From the NCBI RefSeq assembly GCF_001187505.1, contig NZ_CP012150.1:3224001-3288000 (forward strand): a stretch of DNA of 64,000 nt, read 5' to 3'. The translations under genes were made by a program, and so were the position numbers. Below, piece after piece: positions 35,250 through 43,701 of this stretch. The notes under the pieces were generated by a model. It saw nothing but the letters and a program-made list of their open reading frames with translations, ran no database searches and was not told the DNA's origin. Within the stretch, counting starts at the first letter, position 1. Every line of letters begins with the position of its first letter. This DNA is from Mycolicibacterium goodii (GTDB lineage Bacteria; Actinomycetota; Actinomycetes; Mycobacteriales; Mycobacteriaceae).

Positions 35250-36368
35250 GTGTCGCAACAGGTGCAGCCGGACATCGAGCCCCTCCTGGAAGGGCTGGAC
35301 GGCGCGGCGCGCTCGCAACGCGAAGAGCTGATCGGCTGGCTACTGGGCCGCGGGATCTCCGTCGACCAGATCGGTCAGGCCATCACCCCGATGCTGCTCG
35401 CGTCGCGCCGCGTCGCCGGTGACGACGGGACGTACGTCTCGGCCCGCGAGATCGGCGAACACACCGGCCTCGACATCGACCTGCTGCAACGGCTGCAACG
35501 CGCCATGGGCCTGCCTGCGGTCGAGGACCCCGACGCCGCGGTGCTGCTGCGTGCCGACGCCGAGGCGGTGAACTTCGCGCAGCACTTCATCGATCTCGGC
35601 ATCGATCCCGACCAGGTGGTGCTGATCACCCGGGTGCTCGCCGAGGGGCTCAGCCGGGCGGCCGAGGTGATGCGGGCCGCTGCGCTCGCCGCGGTGCTCG
35701 AACCCGGCGCCACCGAACTGCAGACCGCCAAGGCCGCCGAGGTGTTGGTGGCCGAGGCCGCGCCGCTGCTGGGGCCGATGATCCAGGAAATGCTCTTCGT
35801 GCAGCTTCGCCACGCCATGGAGACCGAGGCCGTCGACGCCTCGGAACGGGCCGAGGGCATTCCGCTGCCGGGGGCGCGGCCGGTCACGGTGGCGTTCGCC
35901 GACATCGTTGGGTTCACCCGGCTCGGCGAGGTGGTCCCGCCCGAACAGCTTGAGCAGCTGGCGAATTCACTTGCCGAGGCGACCCGCGAGGTGCTGCGGC
36001 CCCCGGTGCGGCTGATCAAGACAATCGGCGACGCGGTGATGCTGGTGAGCCCAGAACCGGCCGCGCTGCTCGACGCGGTGCTGACCTTGGCCGCCGCCAC
36101 CGGATCCGACCCGGACTTCCCGGGTCTGCGCGTCGGACTCGCCAGCGGCATGGCGGTCAGCCGCGCCGGTGACTGGTTCGGCAGCCCGGTGAACCTGGCC
36201 AGCCGCGTCACCGGGGTGGCGCGGCCCGGCGCCGTGCTGGTCGCCGAGTCGACCCGGCAGGCGATCGCCGACGACGACAGATTCAGGTGGTCGTTCGCCG
36301 GGGCGCGCCACCTCAAAGGCATCAGGGGTGACGTGAAACTGTTTCGGGCCCGGGTGCGGGAGCAATGA
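35250..36368 (+). CDS. Class III adenylyl cyclase with N-terminal pH-sensing-type domain (Rv1264-like)
   Basis: Cytosolic cAMP-forming enzyme. Rv1264 has an N-terminal autoinhibitory helical domain that activates the cyclase at acid pH; residues 1-200 here match that layout ([20 protein letters not shown]). In the catalytic part, metal-binding Asp218 and Asp261, adenine-specifying Lys257 and Asp308, and transition-state Asn315 and Arg319 are all present ([32 protein letters not shown]). Each is exactly four below the Rv1264 numbers as I recall them, so the enzyme should be active. GTG 35250 is chosen from the -10 spacing; GTG 35247 is adjacent. The stop overlaps the DUF305 start (ATGA). Confidence 0.93.
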   Translation: MSQQVQPDIEPLLEGLDGAARSQREELIGWLLGRGISVDQIGQAITPMLLASRRVAGDDGTYVSAREIGEHTGLDIDLLQRLQRAMGLPAVEDPDAAVLLRADAEAVNFAQHFIDLGIDPDQVVLITRVLAEGLSRAAEVMRAAALAAVLEPGATELQTAKAAEVLVAEAAPLLGPMIQEMLFVQLRHAMETEAVDASERAEGIPLPGARPVTVAFADIVGFTRLGEVVPPEQLEQLANSLAEATREVLRPPVRLIKTIGDAVMLVSPEPAALLDAVLTLAAATGSDPDFPGLRVGLASGMAVSRAGDWFGSPVNLASRVTGVARPGAVLVAESTRQAIADDDRFRWSFAGARHLKGIRGDVKLFRARVREQ

Positions 36369-37012
36369 AAGGGATGGCACAGAACATGCGTGTGAAGGTG
36401 TGGTTGGCTGGTGGGATCTCGGCGTTCGCGCTGATCGCCACCGTGGTGGGCTGTGGCAGCGACACCACGGGGGAGCAGGCCGCGACCCAGACGGCGACCG
36501 AGACGACCTCGGCGGCGGCCCCGGCCACCACGCGCCAGCAGCGTCCGCACAACGACGCCGACGTGATGTTCGCCCACCACATGATCCCGCACCATCAGCA
36601 GGCGGTCGAGATGAGCGAGATCATCCTGGGCAAGCCCGACATCGACCCCCGGGTGAGCGAGCTGGCCGAGCAGATCAGGTCGGCGCAGGGCCCCGAGATC
36701 GACCAGATGCAGGCCTGGCTCGAGCAGTGGGGGAACCCGCCCATGCCGTCGATGCCGTCCGGTCACATGGGTGGCGGTATGGCGGGCATGGTGTCCGATG
36801 CCGACATGGCCGCGCTGCGCGACGCGCAGGGCGTCGAGGCCGCCAAGCTGTTCCTCACCCACATGATCGCCCACCACGAGGGCGCGATCGACATGGCCCA
36901 GGAAGAGGTCAACGACGGCCGGTTCGAGGATGCGGTCCAGATGGGACGCACGATCGTGATCGTGCAGGAGAACGAGATCAAGCAGATGCGACAGATCCTC
37001 GACTCGCTCTGA
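36365..37012 (+). CDS. DUF305 His/Met-rich lipoprotein
   Basis: Exported lipoprotein of 215 residues. Signal peptide [19 protein letters not shown] ends in a lipobox VVGC. Two ferritin-like DUF305 halves follow: [20 protein letters not shown] and [19 protein letters not shown], with many Met and His between ([17 protein letters not shown]). DUF305 proteins often accompany copper resistance genes and are thought to bind metal in the periplasm. ATG 36365 overlaps the cyclase stop, giving coupled translation; two later ATGs (36374, 36386) are possible starts. The copper genes begin 50 bases downstream behind their own promoter. Confidence 0.87.
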   Translation: MKGMAQNMRVKVWLAGGISAFALIATVVGCGSDTTGEQAATQTATETTSAAAPATTRQQRPHNDADVMFAHHMIPHHQQAVEMSEIILGKPDIDPRVSELAEQIRSAQGPEIDQMQAWLEQWGNPPMPSMPSGHMGGGMAGMVSDADMAALRDAQGVEAAKLFLTHMIAHHEGAIDMAQEEVNDGRFEDAVQMGRTIVIVQENEIKQMRQILDSL

Positions 37013-37035
37013 CCGATACGAGCGTGCCCGTGTTC

Positions 37036-37055
37036 ATACCCTAGGGGGGTATAGT
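37036..37055 (+). promoter_or_regulatory. Copper-type (CsoR/RicR-like) operator with overlapping -10
   Basis: ATACCC-TAGGG-GGGTAT (37036-37052) is a GC-run palindrome of the kind bound by CsoR/RicR copper repressors. TATAGT (37050-37055) overlaps its right arm and ends seven bases before ATG 37063, so the transcript should be leaderless and blocked by the repressor. No csoR gene is in the window, so control would be in trans. Confidence 0.7.
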
Positions 37056-37062
37056 ATGTGGC

Positions 37063-37269
37063 ATGACTACTCAGACCGTCACAGTCAGCGGCATGACCTG
37101 CGGACACTGCGCGACCTCGGTGCGCGAAGAGGTCGGCAGCATCCCCGGCGTCACCACGGTTGACGTCGACCTGGCCACGGGCCTGGTCACGATCGGCAGC
37201 GACCGTCGGGTGGACGACGAGGCCATCCGCGAGGCCGTCGCCGAAGCGGGATACGCCGTTGCGAGCTGA
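37063..37269 (+). CDS. HMA-domain copper chaperone (CopZ-like)
   Basis: Small cytosolic metal chaperone of 68 residues: a single heavy-metal-associated domain with the ligand motif GMTCGHCATSV at residues 10-20 and the usual beta-alpha-beta layout (VTTVDVDLATGLVTIGSD). It would hand Cu(I) to the ATPase 0.8 kb downstream. ATG 37063 is leaderless by prediction. Its end overlaps the TTG start of the next gene by 11 bases. Confidence 0.93.
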   Translation: MTTQTVTVSGMTCGHCATSVREEVGSIPGVTTVDVDLATGLVTIGSDRRVDDEAIREAVAEAGYAVAS

Positions 37270-38065
37270 GCTCAGGATCGCCGGATTCGTCGCCGGTCTC
37301 GTCGCGGTGTTCGCCGCGGCATTCGGCGTCGGATCGGTGTGGGCGGGCGCGCCGGCACAGCCGGCCGCCGGCTACACCCTCGAGCTAACCGACGGGTCGC
37401 TCGAGCCCGGCGCGCAGGTACCCCTGCGGTTCCGCGTCCTCGACGGATCCGGCGCCGCGGTCACCGACTACGACGAGAACCACGAGAAGGATCTGCACCT
37501 CATCGTCGTCCGTCGCGACCTCACCGGGTACCGGCACCTGCATCCGACACTGGACTCCACCGGCACCTGGAGTGTTCCCCTCGATGTGCCGGTCGGTGGC
37601 GACTACCGCGTGTACGCCGACTTCGTCCCCGCCGGCGGCTCCGACGTGGTGGCCGAGGCGGATCTGCGGGTAACCGGAGAATATGAGCCGCAACCGTTGC
37701 CCGCCCCGTCCGACACGGCCACCGTCGACGGATACACCGTCACGCTGTCCGGATCGCCCACGGCGCAGGGTGCTTCGCAGCTCAACCTGTCGGCCAGCCG
37801 CGACGGCAGGCCCGTCGACCTGCAGCCCTACCTCGGGGCGTACGGGCACCTGGTCGCGCTGCGCGCCGCGGACCTGCACTATCTGCACGTGCATCCGACC
37901 GGAGACTCACCGCGGGACATCGCGTTCCACACCGAGTTCCCCAGCGCGGGGGACTACCGGCTCTACTTCGACTTCAAGCACGACGATGTGGTGCGCACCG
38001 CCGAGTTCACCGTGTCGGTGCCGCAGGGCGCCGGGGGCGAACACCAAGACGGCCACAGCCACTGA
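37259..38065 (+). CDS. Membrane-anchored exported protein of the copper operon
   Basis: Protein of about 268 residues I cannot name with confidence. An N-terminal hydrophobic segment (IAGFVAGLVAVFAAAFGVG) is followed by two beta-rich, immunoglobulin-like repeats. Each repeat has a His cluster in similar context: HEKDLHLIVVRRDL...YRHLHPTLD in the first and GHLVALRAADLHYLHVHPTG in the second. The C-terminus ends HQDGHSH. The duplication and His placement suggest a periplasmic copper-binding protein. No upstream ATG or GTG in frame fits; TTG 37259, inside the chaperone gene and preceded by GCGGGA, is the best start. It lies between the chaperone and the ATPase and is translationally coupled. Confidence 0.75.
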   Translation: MRAELRIAGFVAGLVAVFAAAFGVGSVWAGAPAQPAAGYTLELTDGSLEPGAQVPLRFRVLDGSGAAVTDYDENHEKDLHLIVVRRDLTGYRHLHPTLDSTGTWSVPLDVPVGGDYRVYADFVPAGGSDVVAEADLRVTGEYEPQPLPAPSDTATVDGYTVTLSGSPTAQGASQLNLSASRDGRPVDLQPYLGAYGHLVALRAADLHYLHVHPTGDSPRDIAFHTEFPSAGDYRLYFDFKHDDVVRTAEFTVSVPQGAGGEHQDGHSH

Positions 38066-38080
38066 TCGAGAGGGGAAACC

Positions 38081-40327
38081 GTGACCACAGCCACCGGGCA
38101 TGTCGAGTTGCAGATCGGTGGGATGACGTGTGCCTCGTGCGCCGCGCGCATCGAGCGCAAGCTCAACAAGCTCGACGGGGTCACGGCTTCGGTGAACTAC
38201 GCGACCGAGAAGGCCAGCGTCGAGGTGTCGGGCCGGATCTCCCCGGAGCAGTTGATCGAGGCCGTCGAGACCGCGGGCTACACCGCACACCTGCCCGCGC
38301 CACCGCGGCCCGAAACCGGTGCGGCACCGCAGGATTCCGAGGACGTGGCCGCCGATGCGCTGCGCACCCGCCTGCTGGTGTCGGCCGCGCTCACGGTGCC
38401 GGTGGTCGCGATGGCGATGGTGCCGGCCCTGCAGTTCACCAACTGGCAGTGGCTTTCGCTGACCCTGGCCGCGCCGGTCGTGGTGTGGGGTGCGCTGCCG
38501 TTCCACCGGGCCACCTGGCTCAACCTGCGGCACGGAACCGCGACCATGGACACCCTGATCTCGATGGGCACCCTGGCCGCGTTCGGGTGGTCGCTGTACG
38601 CGTTGTTCTGGGGCACCGCAGGAACTCCGGGGATGACGCATCCGTTCTCGTTCGCGGTGTCGCGCACCGACGGCACCGGCAACATCTACCTCGAGGTCGC
38701 CGCGGGCGTCACAACGTTCATCCTCGCCGGACGCTACTTCGAGGCAAAGTCGAAACGCCGGGCGTCGGCGGCACTGCGGGCGCTCATGGAACTCGGTGCC
38801 AAGGACGTCGCGGTCCTGAGAAACGGTGCCGAACAACGAATCCCGATCGAGCAGCTTGCGGTCGGTGACGAATTCGTGGTGCGACCGGGGGAGAAGATCG
38901 CCACCGACGGCGTGGTGGTCGACGGATCCTCGGCGGTCGACGCATCGATGCTCACCGGTGAATCGGTGCCCGTCGAGGTCGGGCCGGGGGATCAGGTGGT
39001 CGGCGCCACGGTCAACGTGGGTGGGCGACTGGTGGTGCGCGCCAACCGGATCGGGGCCGACACCCAGCTCGCGCAGATGGCGCGGCTGGTCGAGGACGCG
39101 CAGGGCGGCAAGGCCAGGGCGCAACGTCTCGCCGACCGGGTGTCGGCGGTGTTCGTGCCGATCGTCATCGCGCTCGCGGTGGCCACGTTGGGATTCTGGC
39201 TCGGTACCGGCGCATCGGCGGCCACCGCCTTCACCGCCGCGGTCGCGGTGCTGATCATCGCGTGCCCGTGTGCGCTGGGTCTCGCGACGCCGACGGCCCT
39301 GCTGGTCGGCACGGGCCGCGGTGCACAACTCGGCATCCTCATCAAGGGGCCGGAGGCGCTGGAATCCACCCGCCGCGTCGACACGATCGTGCTCGACAAG
39401 ACCGGAACCATCACCACCGGGTCGATGACGCTGCTCGACGTCGTGGCCGCCGACGGCGAGGACGCCGACGAGGTGCTGCGCCTGGCCGCGGCCGTCGAGG
39501 ACGCCTCCGAGCATCCGATCGCGCGTGCCATCGCCGCAGGCGCGGCCGAGCTGCCTGCCGTCGAGGATTTCGTCAACATCGAGGGCCTCGGCGTCAAGGG
39601 CACCGTCGCGGGCCGCGCGGTGCTGGTCGGACGTCCCCGGTTGTTCGAGAATCCCGGGAAGCCCGGGAAGCCCGGGAATCCCGGGAATCCTTTGCCCCGC
39701 ACGCTCACCGACGCCCTGGACGCCGCGCAGGCGCAGGGACGCACCGCGGTCACCGTGGGCTGGGACGGCGCGGCGCGCGGGGTGCTGGTGGTCGCCGACG
39801 CGGTGAAGGCCACCTCGGCCGAGGCGGTCCGACAGCTGCGCGCACTGGGTCTGCGGCCGATCATGCTGACCGGTGACAACGGCGCCGCGGCACGCGCCAT
39901 CGCCGATCAGGTGGGTATCGACGACGTCTACGCCGAGGTGCTGCCGCGGGACAAGGCCGACGTCATCCGACGACTGCAGGCCGAGGGCAAGGTGGTCGCG
40001 ATGGTCGGCGACGGCGTCAACGACGCCGCCGCGCTCGCGCAGGCCGACCTCGGGTTGTCGATGGGCACCGGCACCGACGTCGCGATCGAGGCCGGTGACC
40101 TGACGCTGGTGCGCGGCGACCTGCGTACCGCGGCCGACGCGATCCGGCTGTCGCGCAGGACCCTGGCCACCATCAAGGGCAACCTGTTCTGGGCCTTCGC
40201 CTACAACGTGGCCGCACTGCCGCTCGCGGCGGCGGGCCTGCTCAACCCCATGTTCGCGGGCGCGGCCATGGCGTTCTCGTCGGTGTTCGTGGTCAGCAAC
40301 AGCCTGCGGCTCAGGCGTTTTCGCTGA
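38081..40327 (+). CDS. Copper-exporting P1B-type ATPase (CopA/CtpV-like)
   Basis: Inner-membrane Cu(I) exporter of 748 residues. One N-terminal HMA domain ([16 protein letters not shown]) is followed by eight predicted helices. Transport and catalytic motifs are [20 protein letters not shown] in helix 6, TGES in the actuator, DKTGTITTG with the phosphorylated Asp, [21 protein letters not shown], the helix 7 pair YN ([10 protein letters not shown]) and helix 8 MAFSS, which together mark the Cu(I) subgroup P1B-1. GTG 38081 is preceded by GAGAGGGG. Within the nucleotide domain a 36-base tandem repeat (39653-39688) adds Gly-Lys/Asn-Pro residues absent from most relatives. This is the last gene of the copper operon; the next gene is convergent with 3 bases between. 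Confidence 0.95.
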   Translation: MTTATGHVELQIGGMTCASCAARIERKLNKLDGVTASVNYATEKASVEVSGRISPEQLIEAVETAGYTAHLPAPPRPETGAAPQDSEDVAADALRTRLLVSAALTVPVVAMAMVPALQFTNWQWLSLTLAAPVVVWGALPFHRATWLNLRHGTATMDTLISMGTLAAFGWSLYALFWGTAGTPGMTHPFSFAVSRTDGTGNIYLEVAAGVTTFILAGRYFEAKSKRRASAALRALMELGAKDVAVLRNGAEQRIPIEQLAVGDEFVVRPGEKIATDGVVVDGSSAVDASMLTGESVPVEVGPGDQVVGATVNVGGRLVVRANRIGADTQLAQMARLVEDAQGGKARAQRLADRVSAVFVPIVIALAVATLGFWLGTGASAATAFTAAVAVLIIACPCALGLATPTALLVGTGRGAQLGILIKGPEALESTRRVDTIVLDKTGTITTGSMTLLDVVAADGEDADEVLRLAAAVEDASEHPIARAIAAGAAELPAVEDFVNIEGLGVKGTVAGRAVLVGRPRLFENPGKPGKPGNPGNPLPRTLTDALDAAQAQGRTAVTVGWDGAARGVLVVADAVKATSAEAVRQLRALGLRPIMLTGDNGAAARAIADQVGIDDVYAEVLPRDKADVIRRLQAEGKVVAMVGDGVNDAAALAQADLGLSMGTGTDVAIEAGDLTLVRGDLRTAADAIRLSRRTLATIKGNLFWAFAYNVAALPLAAAGLLNPMFAGAAMAFSSVFVVSNSLRLRRFR
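39653..39688 (+). repeat. Four tandem 9-base repeats in the copper ATPase gene
   Basis: Units cccgggaag, cccgggaag, cccgggaat, cccgggaat encode [12 protein letters not shown] in a loop of the nucleotide-binding domain between [10 protein letters not shown] and [10 protein letters not shown]. The reading frame is kept for any copy number. Confidence 0.9.
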
Positions 40328-40330
40328 CGG

Positions 40331-41146
40331 TCACTGCACCGGGTAGGTCACGCCCTCCGACGGCTGGACGATCACGAAACCCTGTCCGTGGAACGCCACC
40401 TGCATGGCCTCGCCCGAGCCGCGGCCGATCAGCGCACCCGCCTTGAAGCTCATCTTCAGCTGGGTCTGCAGGTTGGCCGACCACGCCACCACGGCGTTGG
40501 TGTCGGCGAACGTCGGCGCCTCGGAGGCGTCGAGCACCACCGGCGGACCGTCGGTGGTGAGCGCGACCCAGCCCGTGCCGCGCAGCAAGGTGTTGAACAG
40601 ACCGCCGGCGACCATGCTGCCGCCGCGCACCCGCTCGATGTTCCAGTCCAGGCTCGACGAGAACGCCAGCACGTTCTTGCCGCTGATGGACAGGGCCGAG
40701 TTGTTGATCTGCAGCAGGTGGACGTCGAAGCTGCGGTCGGCGAGGAACACGTCACCCTGCCCCTGACACCGCATGAGCGGCAGGCCCTCACCCGTTATCG
40801 CCTTCTTGATGAACTTCGAGGCGCCGCCGCCCTCGAAGGCGAAATCGACGTTGCCCTGGTAGGCCACCATCGAACCCTGCCGCGCCATGAACGGCTCGCC
40901 GAGGCGCACGCGCAGCATCTTGCGGTTCTGGTTGGCGACCGCGGTCGCCTCCTTCTCGCTGAACCGGCCGTCGACGAGTTCCCCGCTGATGCCCGCGAAC
41001 CCGTCGCCCTGCGGCTGGGCCGGTGGCGGTCCGAGCGGGGCGCGGTGCAACTGACCCTGGTGGGACACCTGGTCGGTCCAGGACTGCCCGTCCCACCACC
41101 GGTATTCGTAGCGGCCTTCGGGATCGGGCAACCACTGACCGTTCAC
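40331..41146 (-). CDS. AIM24-family protein with N-terminal DUF2510 motif
   Basis: Protein of 271 residues. The first 30 (WLPDPEGRYEYRWWDGQSW) are a DUF2510 module, a short Trp motif frequent in actinobacterial membrane-associated proteins. The remaining 210 form the AIM24/TRAP-like beta structure (VRLGEPFMARQGSMVAYQGN, GQGDVFLADRSFDVHLLQIN, SISGKNVLAFSSSLDW). The function of bacterial AIM24 proteins is not established. GTG 41146 is supported by GAGGAG seven bases upstream. A 17-base dyad (41225-41241) stands in the intergenic region shared with the next gene. Confidence 0.88.
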   Translation of the reverse strand: MNGQWLPDPEGRYEYRWWDGQSWTDQVSHQGQLHRAPLGPPPAQPQGDGFAGISGELVDGRFSEKEATAVANQNRKMLRVRLGEPFMARQGSMVAYQGNVDFAFEGGGASKFIKKAITGEGLPLMRCQGQGDVFLADRSFDVHLLQINNSALSISGKNVLAFSSSLDWNIERVRGGSMVAGGLFNTLLRGTGWVALTTDGPPVVLDASEAPTFADTNAVVAWSANLQTQLKMSFKAGALIGRGSGEAMQVAFHGQGFVIVQPSEGVTYPVQ

Positions 41147-41224
41147 GGTTTTGCTCCTCGACTGGGGTACAGGACCGACAACGAGACTAGGTCACCGGTG
41201 GCGTTCTGGTGTCGTGGCAACGGG

Positions 41225-41241
41225 GTTCGCCCTGGGTGAAC
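41225..41241. promoter_or_regulatory. Dyad between the AIM24 and RHH-like genes
   Basis: GTTCGCCCTGGGTGAAC is symmetric at all but the centre and one pair, in the divergent region 41147-41280. A candidate operator for either gene; no regulator is identified. Confidence 0.3.
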
Positions 41242-41254
41242 ACCGTTCCACCAG

Positions 41255-41283
41255 CGATGTAACGATGTAATCATGTAATCATG
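41255..41283 (+). repeat. Tandem CGATGTAA/CATGTAAT repeats across a start codon
   Basis: Three units CGATGTAA, CGATGTAAT, CATGTAAT follow one another and run into CATG, which contains the start codon at 41281. There is no ribosome binding site. Short direct repeats at an 8-9 base period suit a ribbon-helix-helix regulator. Confidence 0.6.
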
Positions 41284-41802
41284 AGGCAACATCACCACCG
41301 CCGCGACGCGAGCGAAGCAGCAGAGTGGTTCGCCGGGCGCCTACCCGAAGGCTGGTTCACCGGCGACCCCACCGTCACCGTCGACCGTGAGGAGATCACG
41401 GTCATCGGCACCCTCCCCGACGTCGAGGGGGAGAGCGAGGCCAGAGCATCCGGTCGCGCGGCCAAGTTCCGTGAGGAGACCCGCGGCGAGCGCATGCGCA
41501 TCGCCGATGAGGCGCAGGACCGGTTCGGCCGCAAGGTCTCCTGGGGTGTGCAGGTCCGCTCGGGGGACAAGACCGAGCGAATCATGTTCACCCACATCGC
41601 CGTGCCGGTGATGACGCGTCTGAAACAACCCGAACGCCAGGTCCTCGACACCCTGGTCGACGCCGGTGTGGCCCGGTCGCGCTCGGATGCGTTGGCGTGG
41701 TCGGTGCGACTGGTCGGCCAGCATGCCGACGAGTGGCTGGCCAAGCTGCGCGACGCCATGCAGGCCGTGGACGATCTGCGCGCCGAAGGCCCTGGCGTCT
41801 GA
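41281..41802 (+). CDS. Unknown small protein with a ribbon-helix-helix-like C-terminus
   Basis: I do not recognise this 173-residue protein. It opens with a His-rich string (MRQHHHRRDASEAAEW), has an amphipathic middle rich in Glu and Arg (GRAAKFREETRGERMRIADE), and ends with ERQVLDTLVDAGVARSRSDA plus a helical tail. The last part resembles CopG/Arc-type regulators, which dimerise and bind direct repeats. The tandem repeats over its own start make autoregulation plausible. ATG 41281 leaves no room for a ribosome binding site. Six bases separate its stop from the convergent ABC exporter gene. Confidence 0.65.
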   Translation: MRQHHHRRDASEAAEWFAGRLPEGWFTGDPTVTVDREEITVIGTLPDVEGESEARASGRAAKFREETRGERMRIADEAQDRFGRKVSWGVQVRSGDKTERIMFTHIAVPVMTRLKQPERQVLDTLVDAGVARSRSDALAWSVRLVGQHADEWLAKLRDAMQAVDDLRAEGPGV

Positions 41803-41808
41803 GGCGTT

Positions 41809-43701
41809 TCAGATCCGGGTCATCTCCCAGTACCGGCCGTGGCGGGCCAGCAGTTCGTCGTGCGTGCCGCGCTCGACGATCCGGCCGGAATCCATCACCA
41901 GGATCAGATCGGCGTCCCGGATCGTCGAGAGCCGGTGCGCGATGATGAAACTCGTTCGGTCGCGGCGCAGTTCGGCCATGGCATGGGCGATCATCAGCTC
42001 GGTGCGGGTGTCCACCGAACTCGTGGCCTCGTCGAGGATGAGCAGTTTCGGCCGGGCCAGCACCGCGCGGGCGATCGTGATGAGCTGTTTCTCACCCGCG
42101 CTGATCGCGCCGCCGTCGTCGTCGACGCGGGTGTGGTACCCGTGCGGCAGGGTGTGCACGAACCGGTCCACATACGCCGCGGTGGCCGCCTCGATCACCT
42201 CGTCCTCGGAGGCGTCCGGCCTGCCGTAGGCGATGTTGTCGTAGATGGTCCCGGCGAACAGCCAGGTGTCCTGCAGCACCATGCCGATCGACGAGCGCAG
42301 GGATTGCCGGCTCACCGTGGCGATGTCGACGCCGTCGATGCTGATGCGCCCGGAATCGACCTGGTAGAACCGCATCAACAGGTTCACCAGCGTCGTCTTG
42401 CCCGCACCGGTCGGCCCGACGATCGCGACCGTGCTGCCGGGTTCGGCCACCAGCGACAGATCCTCGATCACCGGCGTGCCCGGGACGTAGCCGAAGTGCA
42501 CCCGCTCGAACTCGACGCGGCCGGTGCGGATCTCCAGGCCGCGCGGGCGCTCGGCGGGCTCCTCCTCGGTGTCGAGCAGCTCGAAAACCCGTTCGGCGCT
42601 GGCGATCCCGGACTGCAGCGTGTTGTACATGCCTGCGACCTGGGTGAGCGGCTGGTTGAACTGCCGCACATACTGGATGAACGCCTGGATGCTGCCGAGG
42701 GTGATCTGACCGGTGGCCACCTGCAGGCCGCCCACCACCGCGACGGCCACGTAGCCGAGGTTGCCGATGAACATCGTCGCGGGCGACACCAGGCCCGAGA
42801 AGAACTGGGCGCCGAAACTGGACTGCTGCACATCGGAGTTGAGTTCGGCGAACCGGCGCGCAGCCGCCTCGCGGTGCCCGAACGTCTTGACGATCGTGAA
42901 CCCGCTGTAGGTCTCCTCAAGGTGTGCGGCCAGGCGGCCGGTGTTGCGCCACTGCGCGACGAACAGCGGTTGTGAGCGCCGGGTGATCCAGCGCGTCACC
43001 CACAACGACGCGGGCACGGTCACCAGCGCGAACAGCGTGAGCAGCGGTGAGATCGTCAGCATCATCACCAGCACCGCGAACACCGTCAGCACCGAGGTGA
43101 GCAGTTGGCTGATGGTCATCGACACCGAGTTGGAGATGTTGTCGACGTCGTTGGTGACGCGGCTGAGCACCTCACCGCGCTGCCGGGAATCGAAGTAGGA
43201 CAACGGCAGCCGGTGGATCTTCTCCTGCACCTCGGCGCGCAGCGCGACCATGGTGCGCTGCACGGTGACGTTGAGCAACCGCGCCTGCACCCAGATCAGC
43301 AGCGCGCCGACCAGGTACAGGCCGAGCGCCAGCGCGAGGGTGCGGCCCACCGCGCCGAAGTCCACCCCCTCGCCGGGCACCACGCTCATGCCGGAGAGCA
43401 GATCGGCGAATGTCGTGTCGCCGCGGGCGCGCGCGGCCGCCACCGCCTGCTCCTTGGTGAGCCCGGCGGGCAGCCCACGGCCGATCACACCGTTGAACAG
43501 CAGGTCGGTGGCGTGGCCGAGGATCCGCGGGCCGATCACGTTGACCGCGATGCCGCCGATTCCCAGCAGCACCACGGCGAGCGTCAGGGCACGTTGCGGC
43601 AGCAGACGTTTCGCGAGCCGCAGCGCCGAACCCCTGAAGTCGCGGGTGCGTTCGACCGGGGCCTGCGGCAGGGCGCCGCGGCGCATCATCGGGGCGCTCA
43701 C
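41809..43701 (-). CDS. ABC exporter half-transporter, consensus-Walker subunit (Rv1272c-like)
   Basis: Fused membrane-ATPase half-exporter of 630 residues; partner of the gene upstream. Six helices (first near [19 protein letters not shown]) include a long loop insert ([18 protein letters not shown]). ATPase: Walker [11 protein letters not shown], Walker [14 protein letters not shown] with the catalytic Glu intact, and the family signature changed to [10 protein letters not shown]. Such changes mark asymmetric heterodimers. GTG 43701 overlaps the stop of its partner (GTGA), so the two are made together. Likely exports lipids or drugs; the substrate is not established. Confidence 0.92.
   Translation of the reverse strand: MSAPMMRRGALPQAPVERTRDFRGSALRLAKRLLPQRALTLAVVLLGIGGIAVNVIGPRILGHATDLLFNGVIGRGLPAGLTKEQAVAAARARGDTTFADLLSGMSVVPGEGVDFGAVGRTLALALGLYLVGALLIWVQARLLNVTVQRTMVALRAEVQEKIHRLPLSYFDSRQRGEVLSRVTNDVDNISNSVSMTISQLLTSVLTVFAVLVMMLTISPLLTLFALVTVPASLWVTRWITRRSQPLFVAQWRNTGRLAAHLEETYSGFTIVKTFGHREAAARRFAELNSDVQQSSFGAQFFSGLVSPATMFIGNLGYVAVAVVGGLQVATGQITLGSIQAFIQYVRQFNQPLTQVAGMYNTLQSGIASAERVFELLDTEEEPAERPRGLEIRTGRVEFERVHFGYVPGTPVIEDLSLVAEPGSTVAIVGPTGAGKTTLVNLLMRFYQVDSGRISIDGVDIATVSRQSLRSSIGMVLQDTWLFAGTIYDNIAYGRPDASEDEVIEAATAAYVDRFVHTLPHGYHTRVDDDGGAISAGEKQLITIARAVLARPKLLILDEATSSVDTRTELMIAHAMAELRRDRTSFIIAHRLSTIRDADLILVMDSGRIVERGTHDELLARHGRYWEMTRI

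Noticed and set aside
39653..39688. Phase-variable on/off switch in the copper ATPase
   Set aside because: The repeat unit is nine bases, so gain or loss keeps the frame and cannot turn the gene off.
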